A stretch of 32,428 nt of DNA from Sandaracinobacteroides sp964394815 (GTDB taxonomy: Bacteria > Pseudomonadota > Alphaproteobacteria > Sphingomonadales > Sphingomonadaceae): the NCBI GenBank assembly GCA_964394815.1, contig CAYMZC010000013.1, positions 1 through 32,428 of the forward strand. Direction: 5' to 3'. Positions 7,073-13,961 of this stretch are shown here, one piece after another. The translations under genes were made by a program, and so were the position numbers. The stretch's first letter is position 1. The number at the start of each line of letters is the position of its first letter. Below the pieces are notes generated by a model. That model was not told the origin of the DNA and did no database searches. It saw only the letters and a list, made by a program, of their open reading frames with translations.

Positions 7073-8374
7073 ATGAGCACCCAGCCCGAATCCCCCGCCT
7101 TCCACGACAGCTTCTTCGGCGCGCCGCTCGCCGAAACCGACCCGGCCGTTGCCGCCGCCGTCAAGGGTGAGCTTGGCCGCCAGCAGGGCCAGATCGAACT
7201 GATCGCCTCCGAGAACATCGTCAGCCGCGCAGTGCTCGAAGCGCAGGGCTCGATCTTCACCAACAAATATGCCGAGGGCTATCCCGGCAAGCGCTATTAT
7301 CAGGGCTGCGAGCATTCCGACGTGGTCGAGCAGCTTGCGATCGACCGCGCGAAGCAGCTTTTCGGCTGCGACTATGCCAATGTGCAGCCGCATTCTGGCG
7401 CACAGGCCAATGGCGCGGTGATGCTTGCGCTGGTGAAGCCGGGCGAGACCATCCTTGGCATGTCGCTCGATGCCGGCGGCCACCTGACCCATGGCGCGAA
7501 GCCCGCGATGAGCGGCAAATGGTTCAACGCCGCGCAATATGGCGTCCGCGCCGATACCCACCTGATTGATTATGAAGCGCTGGAAGCCCAGGCCGTTGAA
7601 TGCCAGCCGAAGCTCATCATCGCCGGCGGCTCCGCCTATCCGCGCATCATCGATTTCGAACGCATGCGCGCAATCGCCGACAAGGTGGGCGCCCTTCTCC
7701 ATGTGGACATGGCGCATTTCGCGGGCCTCGTGGCGGCGGGCATCCACCCCTCGCCCCTGCCCCACGCCCATGTCGTGACAACCACCACCCACAAGACCCT
7801 GCGCGGACCGCGCGGCGGCATGATCCTTTCGAACGATCCTGATCTGGGCAAGAAGCTGAATTCGGCCGTCTTCCCCGGACTGCAGGGCGGCCCGCTGATG
7901 CATGTGATCGCCGCCAAGGCTGTCGCCTTCGGCGAAGCGCTGCGCCCCGAATTCAAGGCCTATTCCAGGGCCGTCGTCGCCAATGCCCAGGTGCTGGCGG
8001 CAACGCTCAAGGCCCGTGGCTGCGACATCGTGGCCGGCGGCACCGATACGCACCTCGCCCTCATCGACCTCAGGCCGAAGGGCCTTACCGGCAAGGACGC
8101 GGACGAAGCGCTCGAGCGCAGCCACATCACCTGCAACAAGAACGGCGTGCCCTTCGATCCGCTGCCCCCCACGAAGACCAGCGGCATCCGCGTCGGCTCG
8201 CCGGCCGGCACGACCCGCGGTTTCGGCACCGCCGAATTCGAAGCCATCGGCCATATGATCGCCGATGTGCTAGACGGGCTGGCCGCCAATGGCGCGGAGG
8301 GCAATGCGGCGGTCGAGGCCGATGTGCGCGCCCGCGTGAAGGCGCTGACCGACCGCTTCCCCATCTATTCCTGA
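7073..8374 (+). CDS. glyA: Serine hydroxymethyltransferase
   Basis: This PLP enzyme converts serine and tetrahydrofolate into glycine and methylene-tetrahydrofolate, the main source of one-carbon units. With the ATG at 7073 it is 433 residues. It shows IELIASENIVS (41-51), YAEGYPGKRYYQGCEH (66-81), NVQPHSGAQAN, HVDMAHFAGLVAAG and VTTTTHKTLRGPRGG with the PLP lysine at K241. An AGGAA site lies before the ATG; the longer open frame upstream is inside rpiB. Glycine made here is also a substrate of the nearby hemA product. nrdR starts 12 bases after the stop codon, so the three genes probably form one transcript. Confidence 0.97.
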   Translation: MSTQPESPAFHDSFFGAPLAETDPAVAAAVKGELGRQQGQIELIASENIVSRAVLEAQGSIFTNKYAEGYPGKRYYQGCEHSDVVEQLAIDRAKQLFGCDYANVQPHSGAQANGAVMLALVKPGETILGMSLDAGGHLTHGAKPAMSGKWFNAAQYGVRADTHLIDYEALEAQAVECQPKLIIAGGSAYPRIIDFERMRAIADKVGALLHVDMAHFAGLVAAGIHPSPLPHAHVVTTTTHKTLRGPRGGMILSNDPDLGKKLNSAVFPGLQGGPLMHVIAAKAVAFGEALRPEFKAYSRAVVANAQVLAATLKARGCDIVAGGTDTHLALIDLRPKGLTGKDADEALERSHITCNKNGVPFDPLPPTKTSGIRVGSPAGTTRGFGTAEFEAIGHMIADVLDGLAANGAEGNAAVEADVRARVKALTDRFPIYS

Positions 8375-8386
8375 CGGGAAAAGCCG

Positions 8387-8854
8387 ATGCGCTGCCCCTT
8401 CTGCCACAATGAGGACAGCCAGGTTAAGGACAGCCGGCCAACGGAGGATGGCAGCGCCATCCGCCGCCGGCGGCAGTGCCCGTCATGCGGGGCGCGCTTC
8501 ACCACCTTCGAGCGGGTGCAGCTGCGCGAACTGGTGGTCGTGAAGAAGTCCGGCAAGAAGGAGTCATTCGAGCGCGAGAAACTCGCCCATTCGGTGATGA
8601 TCGCCTGCCGCAAGCGGGAAATCGAGCCGGAGCGGATCGAGCGGCTGATCTCGGCCGTGCAGCGCCAGCTGGAAGCCATGGGCGAACCCGAGGTCGAGGC
8701 CGGGCAGATCGGCGAGCTGGTGATGCAGGGCCTCGAACAGCTCGACCCTGTCGCCTATGTGCGCTTCGCGTCCGTCTACAAGGATTTCCGCGAAGCGAAG
8801 GACTTCGAGACCTTCGTCGGCGGGCTGTCGGAAACGATGCTGAAGGGCGAATAG
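8387..8854 (+). CDS. nrdR: Transcriptional repressor NrdR
   Basis: The 155-residue ATP-cone repressor controls ribonucleotide reductase genes. Its zinc ribbon has C3, C6, C31 and C34 (MRCPFCHNED and RRRQCPSCGARFTTFER). The ATP-cone follows from about residue 46 (ELVVVKKSGKKESFEREKL). The binding of ATP or dATP sets its oligomeric state and DNA binding at NrdR boxes. I see no pair of NrdR boxes in the window, so its targets lie elsewhere. It is last in rpiB-glyA-nrdR and ends inside a hairpin. Confidence 0.96.
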   Translation: MRCPFCHNEDSQVKDSRPTEDGSAIRRRRQCPSCGARFTTFERVQLRELVVVKKSGKKESFEREKLAHSVMIACRKREIEPERIERLISAVQRQLEAMGEPEVEAGQIGELVMQGLEQLDPVAYVRFASVYKDFREAKDFETFVGGLSETMLKGE

Positions 8855-8862
8855 CCCTTCAG
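8840..8862. terminator. Hairpin spanning the nrdR stop codon at a convergent junction
   Basis: CTGAAGGGC (8840-8848) and GCCCTTCAG (8854-8862) make a perfect nine-base stem. Its five-base loop holds the first two bases of the TAG stop (8852-8854). No T-run follows on either strand. The opposing transporter gene ends 25 bases further on, so the structure can serve both messages. Confidence 0.5.
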
Positions 8863-8886
8863 CCTGGCATTCTCAGCCGCGCGCCA

Positions 8887-10107
8887 TCAGGTGGGTACGG
8901 GCGCCAAAGGGCGCCGCCACAGCCAGAAGGCCAGCAGCGTGCCGATGGCGACCACCCCCACCATCGAGACATAGCCCTGGCTGCCGACGCCGGTGTCGAA
9001 CACGCGCCCGCCGATCCAGCTGGAAAGCGCCTGCGCCGGTGCCGTCGCCAGCGCCATGAACATCATCTGGGCTGTCGGCGTGCGATCATCCCCCCACAGA
9101 AGGTAGATGCCGCGCATCGCGCCCAGGAAGGTGCAGGCAAAGCTCATGGCGTGCAGCGCCTGCAGCGGCCACAGCATGGCCAGCGTCGGCGAACTCGCCA
9201 TCAGGCTCCAGCGCACGAGCGCCCCGATCCCGCCCAGAAGGATCAGCGTCGCGGGGCGCACATGCTCGATCCGGGGGGCGACGAACATCAGGAAACCGGC
9301 CTCGATGATGACGCCGAATGCAAAGAGCCATCCGGCTGTGGTGCCGGAAACCCCCAGCTCCGCAATCCAGAGCTGGGTGCCGAAGATGTAATAATATTGG
9401 TGGCCCGCCTGGATCATGCCGCAGGCGAACATCAGCAGCGCGAATTCCGGCCGCTTCACCATGGCGAAGCCCTGCGCCAGCCGCTGCGCGAAGGGCGGCT
9501 GCGACGTGCGCACCACGGGTTCGGCCGCCATGGTGTAGCTGGCCGCCAGCAGGCCCAATGTCGTCAGCACCAGCCACCACCAGATGGTGGCGTTGCCGCC
9601 CCAGTCCACCAGCATGCCGACGGCGATGTTGCCGACAACGAAGGACAAAGAGGCAAGCCCCCGCGCGACGCCATAGCTCGGGAACCGGCCGGGCCGCGCC
9701 AGACGCAGCAGCGCCGCTTCGAGGAAGGCGATGAGCGCCCAGAAAGTGACCTCCGCCACAAAGGCCAAGAAGAAGCTGACGCCGAAGCCCTCAGCCACCC
9801 ACATGCCACCCAGCGCCAGGAGGGTGATGGCGGCCAGAAGGCGGATGGGGGCGCGCCTGTCCGCCTGGCCATCCGCCCAGGCGCTGGTGAGCGGCCCGGC
9901 GACGATTCGCCCGATCCCCGCAATGGAAATGACCAGCCCGAGCTGCTCGCCCGTGAAGCCCCGCTCGTTGATGAGCCAGATGGGGAACCACTGGATCAGG
10001 CCTCCGAAGGCCGCATAGAAGAGGCAGGACGCCAGCATCGCCTTCAGGGCATGCGCGTTGATGGCTGTGGGCGGGGGCGCATCGGCGCGCTGGTCTTGTG
10101 GCGTCAT
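8887..10107 (-). CDS. MFS transporter, MFS_1-like (HcaT-related)
   Basis: The 406-residue protein has about 12 hydrophobic segments. The block after the second segment (GLIQWFPIWLINERGFTGEQLG, split here as GLIQWFPIWL and INERGFTGEQLG), with RIVAGPLTSAWADG, matches the MFS_1-like family that includes the phenylpropionate transporter HcaT. The start of the second half, GMIQAGHQYYYIFGTQLW, fits the same family. The substrate cannot be predicted; HcaT-like members often carry aromatic acids or nucleosides. I start it at the ATG at 10105-10107, which has AGAAGG seven bases upstream; ATGs at 10125 and 10128 lack a ribosome-binding site. It is divergent from the SDR gene (81 bases between), suggesting shared control, but no regulator gene is adjacent. 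Confidence 0.82.
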   Translation of the reverse strand: MTPQDQRADAPPPTAINAHALKAMLASCLFYAAFGGLIQWFPIWLINERGFTGEQLGLVISIAGIGRIVAGPLTSAWADGQADRRAPIRLLAAITLLALGGMWVAEGFGVSFFLAFVAEVTFWALIAFLEAALLRLARPGRFPSYGVARGLASLSFVVGNIAVGMLVDWGGNATIWWWLVLTTLGLLAASYTMAAEPVVRTSQPPFAQRLAQGFAMVKRPEFALLMFACGMIQAGHQYYYIFGTQLWIAELGVSGTTAGWLFAFGVIIEAGFLMFVAPRIEHVRPATLILLGGIGALVRWSLMASSPTLAMLWPLQALHAMSFACTFLGAMRGIYLLWGDDRTPTAQMMFMALATAPAQALSSWIGGRVFDTGVGSQGYVSMVGVVAIGTLLAFWLWRRPLAPVPT

Positions 10108-10188
10108 CGATGCCTTCTCAACCATCATTGCCGGAAAGGCGCAAGCAGGCCATCACTGCACGACAATCAGGAAGGGAGAGGGAAACAT

Positions 10189-10959
10189 ATGAGCAATCTG
10201 TTCGACATGACCGGCCAGGTGGCCGTCATCACCGGATCATCCCGTGGAATCGGCAAGGCCATTGCCCATCATATGGCGGCGCATGGAGCCGATGTGGTGA
10301 TTTCAAGCCGCAAGCAGGATGCCTGCGAGGCAGCGGCCGCCGAAATCAACGCCGCGGTCGGGCGGGCGGCAGCCACGGCAAAGGCCGCCAACATCAGCTC
10401 GAAGGAGGAGCTTCAGGCGCTCGCCGATTACGCGCTCAAGCGCTACGGCAAGGTGACGGCCCTTGTGTGCAACGCCGCCACCAACCCCTATTTCGGCCCC
10501 ATGTCCGGCCTTGCAGACGAGCAGTTCGTGAAGATTCTGATGAACAATGTGGTGTCGAACCACTGGCTCATCCAGATGCTGGCGCCGCAGATGCTGGCCC
10601 GCAAGGATGGCTCCATCACCATCATCAGCTCGATCGGCGGGCTGAAGGCCTCCACCGTGATCGGCGCCTACAACATCTCCAAGGCAGCCGACATGCAGCT
10701 CGCGCGCAACCTGTCCGCCGAATATGGGCCCGAAGGCGTGCGGGTGAACTGCATCTGCCCCGGCCTCGTTCGCACCGATTTCGCCCGCGCGCTGTGGGAA
10801 AACCCCGATATCCTGAAGCAGGCAACCGCCGGCAGCAGCCTGAAGCGCATCGGCGAGCCGGACGAGATCGCCGGCATGGCCGTCTTCCTTGCCAGCCGGG
10901 CGGGCGCCTTCACCACTGGCCAGGCCATGGTGATCGACGGCGGGGCAACCATCAACTGA
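10189..10959 (+). CDS. Short-chain dehydrogenase/reductase (classical SDR)
   Basis: The 256-residue enzyme uses NAD(P)H. The Rossmann motif TGSSRGIG is at 15-22, and the catalytic set is S148, Y161 and K165 (YNISK). PG and DGG near the C-terminus are also typical. The usual NNAG strand-4 motif reads CNAATN at 94-99. An SSRK stretch at 39-42, with Arg at the end of strand 2, hints at NADP(H), though this is weak. The substrate is unknown; sequences of this shape are often annotated as 3-ketoacyl or glucose dehydrogenases. GAAGGGAGAGGG is a strong ribosome-binding site before the ATG. It is embedded in a long spurious open frame that begins far upstream inside nrdR; the start given is the real one. 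Confidence 0.9.
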   Translation: MSNLFDMTGQVAVITGSSRGIGKAIAHHMAAHGADVVISSRKQDACEAAAAEINAAVGRAAATAKAANISSKEELQALADYALKRYGKVTALVCNAATNPYFGPMSGLADEQFVKILMNNVVSNHWLIQMLAPQMLARKDGSITIISSIGGLKASTVIGAYNISKAADMQLARNLSAEYGPEGVRVNCICPGLVRTDFARALWENPDILKQATAGSSLKRIGEPDEIAGMAVFLASRAGAFTTGQAMVIDGGATIN

Positions 10960-10979
10960 GGGATGGCCGGAAATGAAAA

Positions 10980-10999
10980 GGGGGCGCCGAGGCGCCCCC
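10980..10999. terminator. Bidirectional intrinsic terminator between the SDR and PEPxxWA-CTERM gene 2
   Basis: GGGGGCGC and GCGCCCCC form a strong eight-base stem with a CGAG loop. On the minus strand it is followed by TTTTCATTT, a usable T-tract for the PEPxxWA-CTERM transcript. On the plus strand the tail is only TTCCCGTTT, weaker but plausible for the SDR transcript. Confidence 0.75.
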
Positions 11000-11024
11000 T
11001 TCCCGTTTCGGCATGCCCCGTGGT

Positions 11025-11597
11025 TCAGGCCGAAACGCTGGAAAGCTTCGAACGGCGACGCAGCGAGGCGCCCACCATGCCGAAACCGGCAATCAGCATC
11101 GCCCAGGTGGCCGGCTCGGGCACGCCCGGAACGCCGCCTTCGGAACCGAAGAAGGTGAGGTGTGAAAGCCCCGGATAGTTGCCGGCCTTGTTGGCAGGCA
11201 GGTCTAACGTGTTCCAGCTGCCGCTGCTGGCGGCTTCGGCAAGCTTGTAGAGCACGAAGCCATTGCCGGCCTTGACGGCAAGGAAATCCACGAGATAGCC
11301 CGGCGTTTCCCAGCTGCCCGAGGTGGTTCCATCCCCAGTCAGGATGCCGAAGCCTTCATCCGACTGGCCGAGATAGTTCAGCGTGATCGGCGCATCCGGG
11401 AATGCGGGCATGAAATCATTGTACGTGTCCTGCGTTTCCTGCACCGTATTGGGCGCGATGTTGCCGGTGAAACGGCAGCCAGCTTCATCCGAAACCGAAA
11501 CGCAGGCCGTCGTGTCGATCGAAACGGCAGCAGTCGCCGGTGCTGCGAAAGCAGCCAGCGCAAGAGCCCCAAGGCCCGCACGCAAATACATGTTCAT
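11025..11597 (-). CDS. PEPxxWA-CTERM secreted protein (copy 2)
   Basis: The 190-residue protein has a signal peptide (about 1-24, ending ATAAV). A short ectodomain has one Cys pair (TTACVSVSDEAGCRF), which could form a disulfide. The tail VPEPATWAMLIAGFGMVG starts at residue 159 and is followed by ASLRRRS. The ectodomain's fold is not recognised. The chosen ATG at 11595-11597 has AGGG nine bases upstream; a TTG and a second ATG flank it. The DNA for the tail shares 33 identical bases with the neighbouring copy 3 (11074-11106 and 11845-11877). It has its own terminator and a likely own promoter region with palindromes upstream. Confidence 0.83.
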   Translation of the reverse strand: MNMYLRAGLGALALAAFAAPATAAVSIDTTACVSVSDEAGCRFTGNIAPNTVQETQDTYNDFMPAFPDAPITLNYLGQSDEGFGILTGDGTTSGSWETPGYLVDFLAVKAGNGFVLYKLAEAASSGSWNTLDLPANKAGNYPGLSHLTFFGSEGGVPGVPEPATWAMLIAGFGMVGASLRRRSKLSSVSA

Positions 11598-11723
11598 GGC
11601 ATCCAACCCTGTTCAAACGGCCCGAAGGCCTGAAACGCCCCCTCCCAGCGCACCCTGTATGCGAAACAGGAGGAAGCATTTCCTTCTTAACACGAAGGAT
11701 GACATAAACAGAATCTATATGTA

Positions 11724-11760
11724 GTTAACGCCAGTTAACCGCGCATGACATCTGTCATGC
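11724..11760. promoter_or_regulatory. Palindrome cluster upstream of PEPxxWA-CTERM gene 2
   Basis: Two copies of AGTTAAC (11723-11729 and 11733-11739), each containing the palindrome GTTAAC, are spaced 10 bases apart, one helical turn. Next to them is the 18-base inverted repeat GCATGACATCTGTCATGC (11743-11760). The cluster lies between PEPxxWA-CTERM genes 3 and 2 in an A/T-rich block unlike the surroundings. It could be an operator for gene 2, or the inverted repeat could end the gene 3 transcript; there is no T-run. Confidence 0.45.
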
Positions 11761-11798
11761 ACGGCTGGCATGGCCGGAAATGATGGTGGGCTGGGCGG

Positions 11799-12506
11799 CT
11801 ATGCCATCCGTGCCCCCGGCCTTTGTCGTCGGAGCGCGGTGCCAACCATGCCGAAACCGGCAATCAGCATCGCCCAGCTTCCCGGCTCGGGCATCGGGTC
11901 AAGCGGGATGAAGGCTGCAACCGCAGTCCCATCCTCGTCATCCATGCCGGCCTCCGGCGCGGAAAGATCGTTCCAGCGCGCAGAGCCGTTGCTGATCTGC
12001 ACGCTTTCCATGGGGTTCTTGTAGCTGAGGGTGAAGGAGCCTTCGGCCGGCAGCGAGCCAATTCCGAGGCCGCCGCTGCCGCTGGGCGCACAGGCCTTGC
12101 CCGAACCACCGGCCATCAGGCATACATCGACCTTGCCGGCGCCCGGCAAATTGCCGGAACCGACGCGGCCATAAAGTCCATCCGCCGTGATGGTCTTGGG
12201 CTTGTCGCTCAGGTTGAAACCGAAGCCGAAAAGCCGGGCGCTCGTGAATTCGCCACCAGCAAGATTCCTTGCCTCATAGGCAAAGGTAAAACTGTCCTCG
12301 GTGCGGTCTACCAGGGTGAAGGTGACGGATGCCGCGAGACTTTCGAGCCCCGTCTCGCCGCTGAGGCCCTGGAACTGCATCATGCCGCGCGCCCCGATTT
12401 CAGGGCCGAATTCAAGGAAAGTTACAGCATGGGCAGGCGCACTGTAGAGTGACAGGGCGATGAGTGCCGGCAGCGCCAGGGTGGGCAGGATATACTGTGC
12501 GACCAT
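11799..12506 (-). CDS. PEPxxWA-CTERM secreted protein (copy 3), possibly cistern type
   Basis: The 235-residue protein has a signal peptide (about 1-27, ending APAHA) and a C-terminal tail MPEPGSWAMLIAGFGMVG from residue 205, then TALRRQR. The ectodomain has SARLFGFGFNL, a VDVCLMAGGSGKAC segment and a glycine-rich GSGGLGIG followed by GSFTLSY. This resembles the PEP-CTERM group called the cistern family, as I recall it; the match is by eye. The function is unknown. The ATG at 12504-12506 has only a weak ribosome-binding site. A good promoter candidate lies about 70-95 bases upstream. It has no strong terminator of its own before gene 2. Confidence 0.8.
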   Translation of the reverse strand: MVAQYILPTLALPALIALSLYSAPAHAVTFLEFGPEIGARGMMQFQGLSGETGLESLAASVTFTLVDRTEDSFTFAYEARNLAGGEFTSARLFGFGFNLSDKPKTITADGLYGRVGSGNLPGAGKVDVCLMAGGSGKACAPSGSGGLGIGSLPAEGSFTLSYKNPMESVQISNGSARWNDLSAPEAGMDDEDGTAVAAFIPLDPMPEPGSWAMLIAGFGMVGTALRRQRPGARMA

Positions 12507-12572
12507 GTTCGTTCATTCTTGTTCCGGCCCGGATATTTCCGTGACCGGCAGCCCATGTAACAGACATGGCAA

Positions 12573-12610
12573 ATTATATCAATACCGCAAAATGTTGCGC
12601 AAGCTTGCGC
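12573..12610 (-). promoter_or_regulatory. Candidate sigma-70 promoter with a palindromic element, for PEPxxWA-CTERM gene 3
   Basis: On the minus strand TTGCGC (complement of 12597-12602) and a perfect TATAAT (complement of 12573-12578) are separated by 18 bases. The -35 element is inside the perfect 14-base palindrome GCGCAAGCTTGCGC (12597-12610), an operator-like arrangement. A second inverted repeat, CCATGT/ACATGG (12553-12558 and 12564-12569), lies just downstream of the -10 in the leader. A perfect TATAAT is unusual in such GC-rich DNA. Confidence 0.5.
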
Positions 12611-12624
12611 TCAAACTGCCTGAA

Positions 12625-12650
12625 CGGCGATAATCGCCGGGCGCGCGCCC
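12625..12650 (-). terminator. Paired hairpins after the DUF445 gene
   Basis: Seven bases beyond the DUF445 stop there is a perfect 12-base palindrome GGGCGCGCGCCC (12639-12650). It is followed on the minus strand by the stem CGGCGA-TTA-TCGCCG (12625-12639). There is no T-run. The position suggests the 3' end of the pump operon transcript, though the function is inferred. Confidence 0.4.
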
Positions 12651-12656
12651 TGTTCC

Positions 12657-13961
12657 TCAGGCGGCGCCCGCAATCACCAGAACGGCGTGCAGCAAGAGGC
12701 CGATGCTGCCGCCGATCAGCGTTCCATTGAGCCGGATATATTGCAGATCGCGCAGGACGGCGTTTTCCAGCTTCTCGCTGATGGTCCCGGCATCCCAGCC
12801 CTTCACCGTTTCGGACACGAGACCAACGATGCGGTCGCCATGGTCGGCAACCGTTCCCACGATCGCCCGGCGCGCCAGTTGGTTGACCGCAGCCGGCAGC
12901 GCAGGATCCTCGCGCAGCGTCGTGGCCATGGCGAGCGCGATGTCGCGGGCAAAGGCGCCCTGCCCCAGCCCCTTCATCCCGTCCTTCAGCCGCGCCATCA
13001 GGCCTTCCAGCCAGTCGGCCAGGGCCGGGCTTGCCATAAGGTCGCGCTTCACGCGCTCCACCTTCGCCTGTGTCTCGGGCATGTGCTGCAGATCGAAGGC
13101 CAGGTTGGCGAGCGCCTTGTCGGCCTTTTCGCGCACGGGGTGGCGCGGATCGGCGGCAAGGTCGGCCAGAAGCCCGCGCAGGCCGCCTACCAGTTCGTCG
13201 GCGATGCGTTCATCCACATTCACCAGCCGCAGCACCCAGGCGGTACGCTCTTCCACCATGGCGCGGATCAGGCCTTCCTGGCTGTCCAGCGTACGCCCGG
13301 CCCACAGGATCAGCTCGTCGATCATGGGGCGATGCCGGCCATCGGCAATGGCGGCTTCCAGCATCCGCCCCAGAAGCGGTGAAACATCGAGATCGCGCAG
13401 CCGTGTGAGCGTCCCTTCCTGCAGTCGCCGGAAGATCGCCGCGGCGGCAGGCGTTTCGGCAAGCTGCTCGCCCAGCCGCATCAGCCCCCGGCGGACACGA
13501 CCGCCGCTTGCCGGCCGCTCCAGCATCGCCGCCAGCATGGCCGCGGCATCGAAATCATCCAGCCTTCGGGCAACATTGCGCGGCGTGAGGAAATTGTCCT
13601 TCAGGAAGCCGGCCAGTGTCTCGCCGATGCGGTCTTTCGATCGCGGGATGATCGCCGTGTGCGGGATCGGCAGGCCCATGGGGTGGCGGAACAGCGCCGT
13701 CACCGCGAACCAGTCGGCGAGGCCACCCACAAGCGCCGCCTCGGTAAAGGCCTGAAGCCAGACGAACGCCGGGTGGATGTGCACTGTCGCCCAGGTCGCC
13801 CCCAGGAACAGAAGCCCCATGAGGATGAGCAGGCCCGTCGCCATCCGTCGCAGCCGAAGGCCGCGGGCCAGACGCTCGTCCGGCCCCCCGGGTGTCGGGT
13901 CACTCCGCAGCTTGCGGCCCCGCCTTGTCTGGCAGTGGCGGCGCGGCCGTTTGCGGGCCAT
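12657..13961 (-). CDS. DUF445 family membrane protein
   Basis: The 434-residue protein matches DUF445. After an N-terminal membrane segment (about 40-60) comes AFTEAALVGGLADWFAVTAL and FRHPMGLPIPHTAIIPRSK, the family signature. A long helical region follows (about 110-400), and a second membrane segment ends the protein. Members are thought to be inner-membrane proteins with a large helical domain; the function is not established. The frame begins with an ATG at 13959-13961 that lies 62 bases inside the RND pump gene. This gives a basic 39-residue leader (MARKRPRRH). An ATG at 13844 starts right at the membrane segment, but homologues usually have a short charged leader. Overlap with the pump gene suggests translational coupling. 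Confidence 0.82.
   Translation of the reverse strand: MARKRPRRHCQTRRGRKLRSDPTPGGPDERLARGLRLRRMATGLLILMGLLFLGATWATVHIHPAFVWLQAFTEAALVGGLADWFAVTALFRHPMGLPIPHTAIIPRSKDRIGETLAGFLKDNFLTPRNVARRLDDFDAAAMLAAMLERPASGGRVRRGLMRLGEQLAETPAAAAIFRRLQEGTLTRLRDLDVSPLLGRMLEAAIADGRHRPMIDELILWAGRTLDSQEGLIRAMVEERTAWVLRLVNVDERIADELVGGLRGLLADLAADPRHPVREKADKALANLAFDLQHMPETQAKVERVKRDLMASPALADWLEGLMARLKDGMKGLGQGAFARDIALAMATTLREDPALPAAVNQLARRAIVGTVADHGDRIVGLVSETVKGWDAGTISEKLENAVLRDLQYIRLNGTLIGGSIGLLLHAVLVIAGAA

Noticed and set aside
8476..10959. 827-codon plus-strand open frame
   Set aside because: It runs through nrdR in another frame and antisense to the transporter; only its last 256 codons (from 10189) are a recognisable SDR with a ribosome-binding site.
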